Positions 24,823 through 33,351 of a stretch of 64,000 nucleotides of DNA are shown piece after piece. Below the pieces are notes generated by a model. The model was given only the letters and a program-made list of their open reading frames with translations. It did not search any database and was not told the DNA's origin. Origin of the DNA: CAWJEL01 sp964647255 (GTDB lineage Bacteria; Chloroflexota; Anaerolineae; CG2-30-64-16); NCBI GenBank assembly GCA_964647255.1, contig CAZYGI010000018.1, positions 1 through 64,000 on the forward strand, given 5' to 3'. Position numbers and translations under genes: made by a program. Position 1 is the stretch's first letter. Each line of letters begins with the position of its first letter.

Positions 24823-26640
24823 ATGATCACCTGGCTTGACCTGGCCCGCGCCGTTGCGCGCCTGCGCCCCGAGCTGCCGGCTCTGGTGGGCAACGATTGG
24901 CCCGCGTTCGAGGCCCGACTCAACGCGCTGCTGCCCCAACTGACGACCGAGCGCGAGCCGCTTGCCCGCGCCCAAATCCTGGACCTCTTCGCGTTCTATC
25001 CGGCCGCGCACGAACGGCTGCTCGATGTGCTGGTCGGGCTGGAGCCGGTCGGTAAGGGCGTCGAGAGAGCCATGCTCCCGGAAGGCTACGAGCGGCCGGC
25101 GGCGCAGCCCGTGCCGGCCGCGGTCACCCGCTACAGCGACATCACCGCACCATCGCGGCTGGCCCTGGGCCGCCGCGGGGTCATCACGGTGGGGCTGACG
25201 TGTGCACCCACTTCCGACAGCGCGACCGCGGCCGCGCTGCGCCTGGTCACCGGGAGCCTCGAAGTCCATCTTCAGGTCTCCCCGGCCGATTTCGCGGTGA
25301 CGGGCGCGGCGGTCAAGCCGCTGGAGGTGCTCCCGGATCGCGACTCGGAGCCGGTCGTTTTTTACGTCACGGCGCAGAGCGCGGGCGTCAAGACGCTACG
25401 GCTGGATTTCCGCCAGGCCGGCATGGTCGTGGGCAGCGTGCCGCTAACCATTGATGTGAGCGCATCGCCGGTGGTCGAGGCGCCGGCCCAGGAGGTCCCC
25501 GCCTCGGTCACGCTGAGCGTCGCCACGGTGAAGCCGGCGGATCTCGACCTGCGCGTGACCGTCACGCCCCGGGATGGCGGCATCGCATTGGGCTACACCC
25601 TGCACTCGCCCAACAACGCGGCCCCCTATTGGTACCAACGGTTTTCCGATGTATTCCTCCCTGGCTACGCCCCGGCACAGGCCTACCAGTCCCGCCTGCG
25701 GGACACCCTGGAGACGCTGCAAGCCGGGCGGGACGGCGGCGCCGCGCTCACCGCGGCGCAGGTCGAAGTGCGGCTGGCCGCGCTCGGCAACGAGATGTGG
25801 GAGAGCCTGCTGCCTGAGGATCTGCGCCGCGCCCTGCTCCAGAGTTGGCGCCGCGTGCAGACGCTTCAGATCACCAGCGATGAGCCGCTGATCCCGTGGG
25901 AGATGCTGCATCCCTACGACGCCAGCAACCCAGAGCAGATTGTTGACGAATACCTCGGCGAACATTTTCGGCTCACGCGCTGGCTGGCCGGAGATGGCGG
26001 GGGCGCGGGCGAAATCGTCGTGCGCCGGCTGGCGTGCATTGAGGCTGGTGCAGTGCCGGGTTTCAAGTCGCTGCCCCATGCGCCCGCCGAGCGCCAGCTT
26101 CTGCTGGATCTGGCGCAGCGGCACGGGGCGTCCGCAACCAACCCATCCCCGCCGACTGTGGCTGCCGTTGAGGCCCTGTTGGACGATGGGGGGTTCGGTC
26201 TATGGCATTTCGTCGGCCACGGCTCGAATGATCCGGCGGCCCCGAACGAGGCGCCGCTGGTGCTGCCCGACGGCCAACTGCGCCCCCGGGATATCTTCGG
26301 TGCGCGGCTCGACCGCATCCATCGGGCGCAGCCGCTCGTCTTCCTGAGCGCCTGCCGGGTGGGCGCGGGCGGCTGGGCGTTCGCAGGACTGGGCGGCTGG
26401 GCGGACAGGTGGGTCGGCAAGGCGCGATGCGGCGCGTTCGTGGCGCCCCAATGGGCGGTGGATGATGCGCTGGCCGAGGCCTTCGCCCGGCGCTTCTATA
26501 CGGAGGTTGAGGCCGGCCAGACCCTCGGCGAGGCGGCCTGGCTGGCGCGGCGGGCAGTCCGCGCACTCCGGCCGGACGATCCCACCTGGCTGGCCTACAG
26601 CGTCTACGCGCACCCCAACGCGCGGGTGGTTTGGGGGTAA
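24823..26640 (+). CDS. Second CHAT-domain protease with N-terminal helical domain
   Basis: 605 residues. Residues 1 to about 90 form a helical domain (WLDLARAVARLRPELPALVG, FEARLNALLPQL, AHERLLDVLVGL) that could be an adaptor (effector-associated-like) domain; I do not recognise it. Residues 100-250 are beta-rich, and the C-terminal 200 are a CHAT protease: WHFVGHGSND (His) and VFLSACRVG (Cys), then GAFVAPQWAVDDA and the C-terminal DDPTWLAYSVYAHPNA. Strong ribosome site GGAGGG before ATG 24823. Same strand and 63 bases after the first CHAT gene, so the two are probably co-transcribed. The pair may form a protease cascade or a defence module; no nuclease, nucleotide cyclase or transmembrane effector is adjacent. 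Confidence 0.85.
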   Translation: MITWLDLARAVARLRPELPALVGNDWPAFEARLNALLPQLTTEREPLARAQILDLFAFYPAAHERLLDVLVGLEPVGKGVERAMLPEGYERPAAQPVPAAVTRYSDITAPSRLALGRRGVITVGLTCAPTSDSATAAALRLVTGSLEVHLQVSPADFAVTGAAVKPLEVLPDRDSEPVVFYVTAQSAGVKTLRLDFRQAGMVVGSVPLTIDVSASPVVEAPAQEVPASVTLSVATVKPADLDLRVTVTPRDGGIALGYTLHSPNNAAPYWYQRFSDVFLPGYAPAQAYQSRLRDTLETLQAGRDGGAALTAAQVEVRLAALGNEMWESLLPEDLRRALLQSWRRVQTLQITSDEPLIPWEMLHPYDASNPEQIVDEYLGEHFRLTRWLAGDGGGAGEIVVRRLACIEAGAVPGFKSLPHAPAERQLLLDLAQRHGASATNPSPPTVAAVEALLDDGGFGLWHFVGHGSNDPAAPNEAPLVLPDGQLRPRDIFGARLDRIHRAQPLVFLSACRVGAGGWAFAGLGGWADRWVGKARCGAFVAPQWAVDDALAEAFARRFYTEVEAGQTLGEAAWLARRAVRALRPDDPTWLAYSVYAHPNARVVWG

Positions 26641-26721
26641 AGTCTCCCCAGCAGCGGGTTCCGGCGTCACCGGGAGCGCACGAGCGTGATCTCCCGTCAC
26701 CGCGCTGCTGGCTTGGCCCAG

Positions 26722-26763
26722 AAAAAAGCGAGGAACGGACATCCGATGCGCCCGTTCCTCGCT
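26722..26763 (-). terminator. lgt terminator
   Basis: 12-bp stem AGCGAGGAACGG (26727-26738) with CCGTTCCTCGCT (26752-26763), followed on the minus strand by TTTTTT. Convergent gap between the CHAT pair and lgt. Confidence 0.8.
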
Positions 26764-26776
26764 ACAAAAAACCAGA

Positions 26777-27712
26777 TCAGCTCTGCTTTTCGCCCTCGTC
26801 TTCGTCCTCAACCGCAGCCGCAACCTTCGCCTTGACCGGCCGCCGGTGATTCACGAACAGTGCCAGCAGGCCAACGACAAACGCGCCAATGGCGATCCAT
26901 TGCGCGGTCGCCAACGCACCCATGCGCCAGGCGTCCGGCCGGAACATCTCGACCCAGAAGCGACCGAGGGGATACCAGAGCAGGTACATGAAGAAGATGT
27001 CGCCGTCGCGCAGCCAGTTCTTGAAGCGCCGGCCGATGAACAGCAGCAGGACAAAGCCAACAACGTTCCAGATTGCCTCATAGAAAAAGGTCGGATGGAA
27101 GCCGTTCTCGGCATACCACTGCCGCGCGGCGTCGGTCAAGCTGCCGGGCAGGCCGCAGAGGTTGGGCGAGCCGGTCGGCTCCTGGCACGGGTAGGCCGGG
27201 TTGATGTGGAAGGCCCAGCGCACGTTTGTGGGTGGGCCATACAGCTCCTGGTTGATCCGATTGCCCATGCGGCCGATGGCCTGCGCGACCAGCAGCCCCG
27301 GCGTTGGGATGTCGAGCCAGCGCAGCAGGTTCAGGTGGGCCGGCTTGCCGTCGCGGTCCCTGGCGATCAGCACGTAGATGATAACGCCCAGGACGCCGCC
27401 GATCACCGCCCCGTAGATGCCCAGGCCGCGGAAGCCGCCATTCCAGAATGCGATGATATCAATGGGGTGCTCGCGGTAGTAGGCCCAGCCGGCAAAGTTG
27501 CCCGTCGGTGTGGAAAAGACATGGTAGAGCCGCGCACCGATGATGCCCAGGATCAGACACCAGATCAGCAGGTTCCAGACGTGTTCGGGATCCTCGCCTC
27601 GGCGCTCGGCCTCCTTCGTGGCGATCCACGCGGCGAACACCGCGCCCAACACGATCAACAAGCCATACCAATGCACCTGGAGCGGCCCAAGTTTGAGCAG
27701 AATAGGATTCAT
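26777..27712 (-). CDS. lgt: Prolipoprotein diacylglyceryl transferase
   Basis: 311-residue seven-helix inner-membrane enzyme that transfers diacylglycerol from phosphatidylglycerol to the lipobox cysteine of prolipoproteins. Seen: VHWYGLLIVLG near the N-terminus, ARLYHVF, GFRGLGIYGAVIGG, and the family signature GRMGNRINQELYGPPT. The C-terminus has an acidic tail after the last helix. The substrate-binding lipoproteins elsewhere in the window, such as the one with lipobox IVGC, are clients of this enzyme class. Own terminator; the 112-base gap before the next gene holds only low-complexity sequence. Confidence 0.95.
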   Translation of the reverse strand: MNPILLKLGPLQVHWYGLLIVLGAVFAAWIATKEAERRGEDPEHVWNLLIWCLILGIIGARLYHVFSTPTGNFAGWAYYREHPIDIIAFWNGGFRGLGIYGAVIGGVLGVIIYVLIARDRDGKPAHLNLLRWLDIPTPGLLVAQAIGRMGNRINQELYGPPTNVRWAFHINPAYPCQEPTGSPNLCGLPGSLTDAARQWYAENGFHPTFFYEAIWNVVGFVLLLFIGRRFKNWLRDGDIFFMYLLWYPLGRFWVEMFRPDAWRMGALATAQWIAIGAFVVGLLALFVNHRRPVKAKVAAAVEDEDEGEKQS

Positions 27713-27824
27713 GACGTTCTCTCTCTCTGTGTTATCCTCGCCTCTCCCCGCCTCCGGTCACTTTCGCCCCCGCCTGGACATTCTGCGGCTCAGGAGAGAG
27801 GAGAGGCCGGAGGAAGGGGTGAGG
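27713..27824. repeat. Purine/pyrimidine-rich low-complexity gap
   Basis: CTCTCTCTCT, then GCCTCTCCCCGCCTCCGG and a partly complementary GAGAGGAGAGGCCGGAGG. An imperfect hairpin of the dispersed type; no gene. Confidence 0.5.
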
Positions 27825-28775
27825 TCACCCCACGCGCGCCGCACGCCGCGCTTCGCGCTCGCTCATGACGGGCGCAGCCGCGCCGGAAGCGGCCGCGGCC
27901 GCCGCGGCCGCTTCTTTTGCAAGCTGCCGCTGATATTTCAGCCAGCGCACGCAGTCCTCGTCATGGCCCATCAGCATGTCCGCGGCCAGGATGGATTTCT
28001 TGAGCTCCGGCTTCAGCGGGTTCGTGATGGCGCTCGGCATCCCGGCGGCGATCAGCATCGCCAGGAAGTTGGCATTGATCGCTTCGCGGTCGGGCAGGCC
28101 GAAGGAGACGTTGCTCGCGCCGCAGGTGGTGTTGCAGCCCAGCTCATCGGCGATGCGGCGCACCAGCCGCACGACCGCGCCGCCTGAACCGCGCACCGCG
28201 CCGGCAGGCATGACCAGCGGATCAATCAGGACGTCCTCGCGCGGGATGCCGTACGATTCGGCGCGTTGGACGATCTTTTTGGCGACTTCGAACCGTACGT
28301 CGGGGTCCATGCTGATGCCGGTCTCGTCGTTTGAGATGGCGATGACCGCACATTTGTGTTCGGCGATCAGCGGGAAGACGGCTTCCATGCGCTCGCTTTC
28401 GCCTGTGACGGAGTTGACGAGCGGCTTGCCGCCCGCGGCCTGGAGGCCCGCGCACAGCGCGGCGACGATAGACGAGTCAATGCTCAGCGGGACATCCACG
28501 ACCGATTGGACGGCCTCGATGGCCCGCACCATCACCTCGGGCTCGAGCTCATGCGCGTTGGCGACGCCCAGGCCGGCGTTGACGTCCAGCACGGGCGCGC
28601 CCGCCTTGACCTGGGCCAGGGCGTCTTCCTTTACGCGCTCGAAGTTCCCGGCCAGCAACTCGGCGGCCAACGCCTTCCGGCCGGTCGGGTTGATCCGCTC
28701 GCCGATGATCACAAAAGGGCTGTCGGGGCTGATGATAACTTCCACACCGGTTTTCGATCGAAGGGTAGTCTGCAT
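27825..28775 (-). CDS. Methyltetrahydrofolate:corrinoid methyltransferase-type pterin-binding protein
   Basis: 316-residue TIM-barrel protein of the pterin-binding family (MetH middle domain, AcsE, MtgA, MtvA). These move a methyl group between tetrahydrofolate and a corrinoid protein. Seen: FVIIGERINPTGRKAL, ADNP-type core as GAPVLDVNAGLG, LSIDSS, NSVTGE, and the C-terminal GASNVSFGLPDREAINANF, all hallmarks of the family. The C-terminus adds an alanine-rich tail. ATG 28775, with AGGAG ten bases upstream. The partner corrinoid proteins and activator are 28-34 kb away in the same window. Direction of transfer (methyl-THF formation or use) cannot be read from sequence. Confidence 0.88.
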   Translation of the reverse strand: MQTTLRSKTGVEVIISPDSPFVIIGERINPTGRKALAAELLAGNFERVKEDALAQVKAGAPVLDVNAGLGVANAHELEPEVMVRAIEAVQSVVDVPLSIDSSIVAALCAGLQAAGGKPLVNSVTGESERMEAVFPLIAEHKCAVIAISNDETGISMDPDVRFEVAKKIVQRAESYGIPREDVLIDPLVMPAGAVRGSGGAVVRLVRRIADELGCNTTCGASNVSFGLPDREAINANFLAMLIAAGMPSAITNPLKPELKKSILAADMLMGHDEDCVRWLKYQRQLAKEAAAAAAAASGAAAPVMSEREARRAARVG

Positions 28776-28846
28776 CTGAAGCGAACTCCTGCGTTGAGAT
28801 GAGAGCCTGGGGCCAGTTTGTCCGGCGCAATCCCACGCCAAGCGGC

Positions 28847-28874
28847 ATTATACTGCCTGTCTGACTCAGGGCAA
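28847..28874 (-). promoter_or_regulatory. Promoter of the pterin-binding methyltransferase gene
   Basis: Minus strand TTGCCC (28869-28874), 16-base spacer, perfect TATAAT (28847-28852). The rest of 28776-29042 holds no gene, only this promoter and the next terminator. Confidence 0.6.
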
Positions 28875-28982
28875 AACGGATGAACAGGAGCGGTCGCGCA
28901 GAACGACAGGACACTGGCTCCGCGGCAAAACCCTGAACCACACCTGTGGTCAGCGGTTGAGAAAACGCGGGGTTGCGAGGTG

Positions 28983-29035
28983 GAAAAAGCCGGCGGCCGG
29001 ATGTTTTGGCTGCCAAGAGCGGCCAAAACATCCGG
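28983..29035 (-). terminator. Terminator of the two secreted-protein genes
   Basis: 14-bp perfect stem CCGGATGTTTTGGC (28997-29010) with its complement (29022-29035), then GC-rich sequence and TTTTT on the minus strand. Confidence 0.7.
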
Positions 29036-29042
29036 TCTTCTG

Positions 29043-29864
29043 TCACTTTAACATCAGCGGAAGATAAGCGGATACGGGGGTGCTCGTCTCTACATACAGG
29101 CGAGCCGTGTTGCCCGGATCAGCATCGGATGCGATCACGAGCTCCAGGATCAATGGCCGCGGCGAGATGGTCGCGGCCGGCGCCTGTGCCCTCATGCCGG
29201 CTGCTGTGGCGGCGGAGAACGCCAGCGTCGTCGTGTCGCCGGCCGCAAGCGGGATCGGATCGGCCGCCAGCTCTTGCATGATGGGCAATCCCGCGACGCC
29301 TTCCTGGGTCAGATCCTCCAGCGCCAGGGCCGCGCCCGCGCCCGGATCGAGCAGGTTCACACTCATCAGGGTGACGGCGTCCGCCTGGTCGTTGAAAAGC
29401 TGCACCTGGCCTCCAGCGCCGCCGTTCCAGGCCCAGCGAACGCCGATGAAGAGCGGCGCCTCGGCCAGCGGCGTCCCGCCCGCGCGCCAGAGGATCGTCG
29501 GCGTCGCGCCAGGGGGTGCTGCGCGCACGCCTGCCGCGGCGGTGCAGAAGCCGATGTAGACGGTGTCGCCCGTGTAGGCCGGGCCGCCGCCGAAGCTAAG
29601 GGTGTAGGCGTCGGCCTTTGGATCATAGCCACTGCCCGACAGCACCGCGCCGAATGGGTTCCAGACCCCGGCGTAGGTCTCACCGATGCTGCGGATGCCC
29701 CGGAAACTGGCCTGTAGGCCGTCGGCATCCTGGGATGTGTTGTTCAGAAAGCCCCAGGTGTAGCAGAAGCGGTCCGGCGCGCCCGCAGCGGAAGCCGAAG
29801 CGGCGAGCGGCAAGGCCAGCAGGATCGCTAGCGCCAACGCCAGGTGCGCAACAGTGCGGTTCAT
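29043..29864 (-). CDS. Secreted protein of unknown function
   Basis: 273 residues. Clear Sec signal peptide (VAHLALALAILLALPLAASA), then a beta-rich extracellular region with few charged residues (SYAGVWNPFG-like, YTGDTVYIGFC, FIGVRWAWNGG). It ends with TSTPVSAYLPLMLK, a short C-terminal motif seen on many surface proteins of Chloroflexota in my experience. No enzyme motif recognised. ATG 29864 has AGGAGG. It lies 28 bases after the preceding gene and both describe cell-surface proteins, so they are probably co-transcribed. Confidence 0.75.
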   Translation of the reverse strand: MNRTVAHLALALAILLALPLAASASAAGAPDRFCYTWGFLNNTSQDADGLQASFRGIRSIGETYAGVWNPFGAVLSGSGYDPKADAYTLSFGGGPAYTGDTVYIGFCTAAAGVRAAPPGATPTILWRAGGTPLAEAPLFIGVRWAWNGGAGGQVQLFNDQADAVTLMSVNLLDPGAGAALALEDLTQEGVAGLPIMQELAADPIPLAAGDTTTLAFSAATAAGMRAQAPAATISPRPLILELVIASDADPGNTARLYVETSTPVSAYLPLMLK

Positions 29865-29892
29865 AGGCGCCTCCTTGAGCCGCTCGCGGGGC

Positions 29893-30585
29893 TCACGGCT
29901 GCCCCTGCGGCACGAAGACGCGCTTGCCCGCCACGCGTTCCACGTCAATCGAGATGCCGGTGGGCGAGGAGACCACGCCCGCTGCATTGGGGCCGCCCGG
30001 CACTTCGGCGGTGTACACCGCATCAATGTCCAGTTCCATAGGGCTCTGGATCACCAGGTAACCGATCGTCAGCGAACTGGCCGGCGGTGGCGGCATGGGC
30101 ATCTGCAGCAGCCGCCACAGGTTGTTGCAGTCGTCCATGGTGGCGGCATACGGCTTAAGGACCATGCCCAGCTTGGTGCGGGGATCCACGCTGGCCGGCT
30201 CGCGGGCCAACACCTCTTGCCCCTGCACCATGACGGTGATCCATTTGTTGAGGGGCAGTTCCTTGGCCTGGGGGTTGTTGATGTTGATGTCGGTGGCGTA
30301 GTTGCCCGGCTTGACCACCGGCTCACGGAACGCCGTGGCCGGATCGAGCTTAAGCTCGGGCTGATAGCCGCACACAAACTTGATGGAATAGCTCCAGCGG
30401 TAGCTGCCCGTGGCGGTCGCCTGCTCAGCGGGCGCGGCGGTAGCGCTCAAGCTGTCGGCGGCCAGCGCATTGCTCCGTACGAAGACCCCGGCGGCGATCA
30501 GCAGCAAACAGACCAGGGCGATTGCTGTAAGGCTTCTGTGGCTTGCCATGTCTTGAGCGAAGCTAGTGACGCGTCGCTTGATCAT
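29893..30585 (-). CDS. Secreted protein with conserved beta-domain, unknown function
   Basis: 230 residues. N-terminal signal/anchor (LTAIALVCLLLIAAGVFVRS) followed by one beta-sandwich-like domain: SYSIKFVCGYQPE, VKPGNYATDININNPQ, ITVMVQGQEVLARE, LTIGYLVIQSPMELDIDAVY, GISIDVERVAGKRV. I recognise the pattern as a recurring bacterial surface domain without a known role. Two cysteines (VCGY, DDCNN) may form a disulfide. ATG 30585 with AGGAGGT. An inverted repeat CACAATC/GATTGTG (about 30633-30660) lies upstream and could be an operator. Confidence 0.75.
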   Translation of the reverse strand: MIKRRVTSFAQDMASHRSLTAIALVCLLLIAAGVFVRSNALAADSLSATAAPAEQATATGSYRWSYSIKFVCGYQPELKLDPATAFREPVVKPGNYATDININNPQAKELPLNKWITVMVQGQEVLAREPASVDPRTKLGMVLKPYAATMDDCNNLWRLLQMPMPPPPASSLTIGYLVIQSPMELDIDAVYTAEVPGGPNAAGVVSSPTGISIDVERVAGKRVFVPQGQP

Positions 30586-30732
30586 CGAAACACCTCCTGA
30601 GACGTTTCCGGTGAATCGGAGAGGGGATGGCTCACAATCTGGCTTTGTGAGAGGATTGTGTAAAACATAATCTAGTTTCGCGCCAGACTCGGCATGGGAA
30701 AGTAAGACGCCTTACCAAGCGATTTAACAGAC

Positions 30733-30765
30733 TGCCCCCTCTCCCGTCTATCAGGAGAGGGGGCA
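30733..30765 (-). terminator. Hairpin after the double binding-protein gene
   Basis: 12-bp stem TGCCCCCTCTCC (30733-30744) with GGAGAGGGGGCA (30754-30765). No T-run. The sequence belongs to the same GGAGAGGGGG family as the in-gene repeat at 23813-23839. Confidence 0.5.
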
Positions 30766-30804
30766 GGGGTGGAGGGATCGTTACCGAGCCGACGCCAGCG
30801 CGGA

Positions 30805-32159
30805 TCAGGGCACGGTGGGTTTGTTGTTATCGGTTTCGGGTGCGCCGGCGACGGGTTCGGTCCAGAGCTNNNNNNNNNNNNNNNNNNNNNNNNNNNNNNN
30901 NNNNNNNNNNNNNNNNNNNNNNNNNNNNNNNNNNNNNNNNNNNNNNNNNNNNNNNNNNNNNNNNNNNNNACCATCGCGACGTGGAACGGGCTGGTCAGTG
31001 CCGGCGGCACGAAGCCGACGTAGGCTGCCTTCACGGGCGCAGCCGCGGCGGCCTCGGGCACAGTGGGTTTGTTGTTATCGGTTTCGGGTGCGCCGGCGAC
31101 GGGTTCGGTCCAGAGCTTACCGGCCAGGTAGTCGGCCAGGTTCTCCGGGGTGACGACGACGGACGGGGTCAGGATGATCTGCGGCACGGTTTCGCCGGCC
31201 AGGACCTTCTGCATGGTGGTGATGACGGTCTCGCCCATGCGGACGGGGTCCACGCCGAGGGTGGCAGAGAACTTACCGGCCTTGAGCAGGTCCAGGGTGG
31301 GTTGGTTGCCATCAATGCCGACGGCGAAGAAGTCCTTGTTGATGGTCTTGCCGAGCTGTTCGCCGGCGAGGGCGGCGCCGATCGCCATCTCGTCGGAGTT
31401 GCCGTAGAAGACATCAATGTCGGGGTCCTTCTGCCAGGCGATGGTGGCGACTTCGGAACCCTTGGTGCGCAGCCATTCACCGGTTTGTTCGCCGACGACG
31501 GTGACGTTGGGGCAGTACTTGGTCAGGCCGGCCTTGAAGCCGCCGGTGCGGCGGTGGGAGAAGATGGAGTCAATGCCGAGCAAGATGAAGACCTTGCCCT
31601 TGGTCTTGTCGGCGGTGGTGTTGTACTTCTTGGCGATCAGGTCGCAGGTGGTCTTGGCGAGCTTCTCGGCGCCGCCCCACTGGTCGTAGCCGATGTAGGA
31701 GACGACCTTGCCCTCGGAGAAGGGGGTGATGAAGTTGTGAGCCAGGATCGGGACGCCCTTCTCGTTGGCGGCCTTGACCGCGGTGACGGCGGAGTCGGTG
31801 CCGATCGGGTTGATGGAGATGGCCTGGACGCCCTTTTCGAGCAGTTGCTGGACGGTGGTGACGAAGGCCTGGAAGTCGCCTTCGGAGGCCGGGGCCTGGA
31901 CGTCGAGCTTCCAGCCGAGTTCCTTGGCTTTAGCGGTGGCGCCATCTACCATCGCGACGTGGAACGGGCTGGTCAGTGCCGGCGGCACGAAGCCGACGTA
32001 GGTCTCCTTTGCCGGTGCGGGCGCGGGGGCCTGGGTGGGCTCGGCCGCAGCGGGCGCTTGGGTCGGCGCAACCACGGTTGCGCCGGGGGCCGCGCAGCCG
32101 ACGATCATGACCGTAATGACGATCAAGCTGGCGACGGCGAGCATTCGCTTGGAAACCAT
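30805..32159 (-). CDS. Sugar ABC transporter substrate-binding lipoprotein with duplicated domain (contains assembly gap)
   Basis: Periplasmic-binding-protein type 1 lipoprotein: signal with lipobox IVGCAAPG, linker, then a complete sugar-binding domain (YVGFVPPALTSPFHVAM, GVQAISINPIGTDS, YGNSDEMAIGAALAG, GIDGNQPTLDLLKAG). At its C-terminus (TDNNKPTVPEAAAAAPVK) the protein does not stop but begins a second copy, AAYVGFVPPALTSPFHVAM, which runs into the 100-N gap. After the gap the sequence ends a second time as TEPVAGAPETDNNKPTVP and TGA at 30805. Flanks repeat almost exactly: 30970-31024 equals 31948-32002, and 30808-30869 matches 31056-31117 with one difference. A near-identical tandem domain was probably collapsed in assembly. 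ATG 32159 has GAGGAGG. Solute unknown. Confidence 0.82.
30870..30969. other. Assembly gap (100 N) over a duplicated domain
   Basis: Placeholder gap. By comparison with the first copy, roughly 0.8-0.9 kb is probably missing. Confidence 0.95.
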
Positions 32160-32263
32160 GAAAACCTCCTCTTCCTTGATCAGGTCTTGCGGCAAGGCTC
32201 GATCCCGTCTTGCCAGGGATTAATCTGCGGGAAGGATCGTTCCCCGATGCATCGCGGCAACCG

Positions 32264-33316
32264 TCACCCCGTCTTCGCCCGCCGGCGCAGCCACGGGATT
32301 TGACCCTGTCGGGCTACGTCCAGGGCGACGGCCAGCACGATGATGGCGCCGATGACGATCTCCTTGGCAGTGGAAGGCACACTCAAGTAGACCAGGCCGG
32401 CCTCGACCAGGCGCATGATGAAGACGCCGATCAGGGTGCCCCAGATGCCGCCCACGCCGCCCGACAGCGAGGTGCCGCCGATGACGACCGCGGCGACTGC
32501 GGTCATCGTCATATTGGTGCCGTTCTGATATGCGCCTGACTGGAGGCGCCCCATCACCATGATGCCGCCGATGGCGGCCAGGAAGCTGCTGATGCCGTAG
32601 ATCAGCATCTTGTAGAGATCAACGTTGACGCCGGACAGGCGCGTGGCGGTCTCGTTGCCGCCCATGGCGTAGGTGTAGCGGCCCAGTTTCGTATGCCGCA
32701 GGACGAACCAGACAAAGAAATAAACGATCAAGGCGATGATGAAGGGCATTGGAACCTTGACCTTGCCGATGTTGATCACGCCGGTGAGAAAGGTGAGGAA
32801 GGCGTCCTTCTGGATATTGATGCCGGCCCCGCGCGTCCACACCAGCGCGGCGCCCATCAGCATGCTGCGGAAGCCCAGGGTAACGATCAGCGGGTTCATG
32901 CGGAGCTTGGTGATCAGCAGGCCTTGCAGCAAGCCGACCGCCAGGCCGGCAGCCAACGCGATCAGGATGGCTTGCCACGACGCGATGCCGTTGGCGATCT
33001 GCCCGCCGGCCATGCGCGTGCCGGCGATCAGGATCGCCGCGATCACCCCGCTGAAGGAGACCATGGCTTCCACTGACAGGTCAATGCCGCCCGTCAGGAT
33101 CACGAACGTCTGGCCCGCGGCCACGACGCCGATGGCCGCGGCCTCCAGCGCCAGGAGCATGACGCTGGTGGGCGAACGAAAGGCCGGCGCCGTGATCCAC
33201 AGCAGGATCGCCATGACAAGGAGCACCGCCAGCGGCCCCGTGCTGCCGATGATTTTCTTGATGGAATTGCTTGCTCGCCTTGTGGCGCTCGGAGCGCCGG
33301 TCGCGGTCTGGCTCAT
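32264..33316 (-). CDS. Sugar ABC transporter permease (RbsC type)
   Basis: 350-residue polytopic permease of the ribose/xylose/autoinducer-2 importer class (BPD_transp_2). Seen: GQTFVILTGGIDLSVEAMVSFSG (quoted in part as the family signature), TYAMGGNETATRLSGVNVD (EAA-like cytosolic loop) and AAVVIGGTSLSGGVGGIWGT. Normal length with no extra domain, in contrast to the paralogue at 35215. It is between the ATPase and the binding-protein gene in the order ATPase-permease-binding protein. Confidence 0.92.
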   Translation of the reverse strand: MSQTATGAPSATRRASNSIKKIIGSTGPLAVLLVMAILLWITAPAFRSPTSVMLLALEAAAIGVVAAGQTFVILTGGIDLSVEAMVSFSGVIAAILIAGTRMAGGQIANGIASWQAILIALAAGLAVGLLQGLLITKLRMNPLIVTLGFRSMLMGAALVWTRGAGINIQKDAFLTFLTGVINIGKVKVPMPFIIALIVYFFVWFVLRHTKLGRYTYAMGGNETATRLSGVNVDLYKMLIYGISSFLAAIGGIMVMGRLQSGAYQNGTNMTMTAVAAVVIGGTSLSGGVGGIWGTLIGVFIMRLVEAGLVYLSVPSTAKEIVIGAIIVLAVALDVARQGQIPWLRRRAKTG

Positions 33317-33351
33317 GGGTCATCCTATCTTTGTAGACTTTTGAGGAGGTG

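Noticed and set aside
24580..24839. C-terminus of the first CHAT protein in the frame obtained by counting the N gap as exactly 10 bases
   Set aside because: That frame gives unrelated sequence and overlaps the next gene, whereas a neighbouring frame ends in the typical CHAT motif at 24759.
30840..32303. Plus-strand open frame opposite the binding-protein gene
   Set aside because: Asp/Gly/Val-rich mirror of the real lipoprotein gene; it crosses the N gap.
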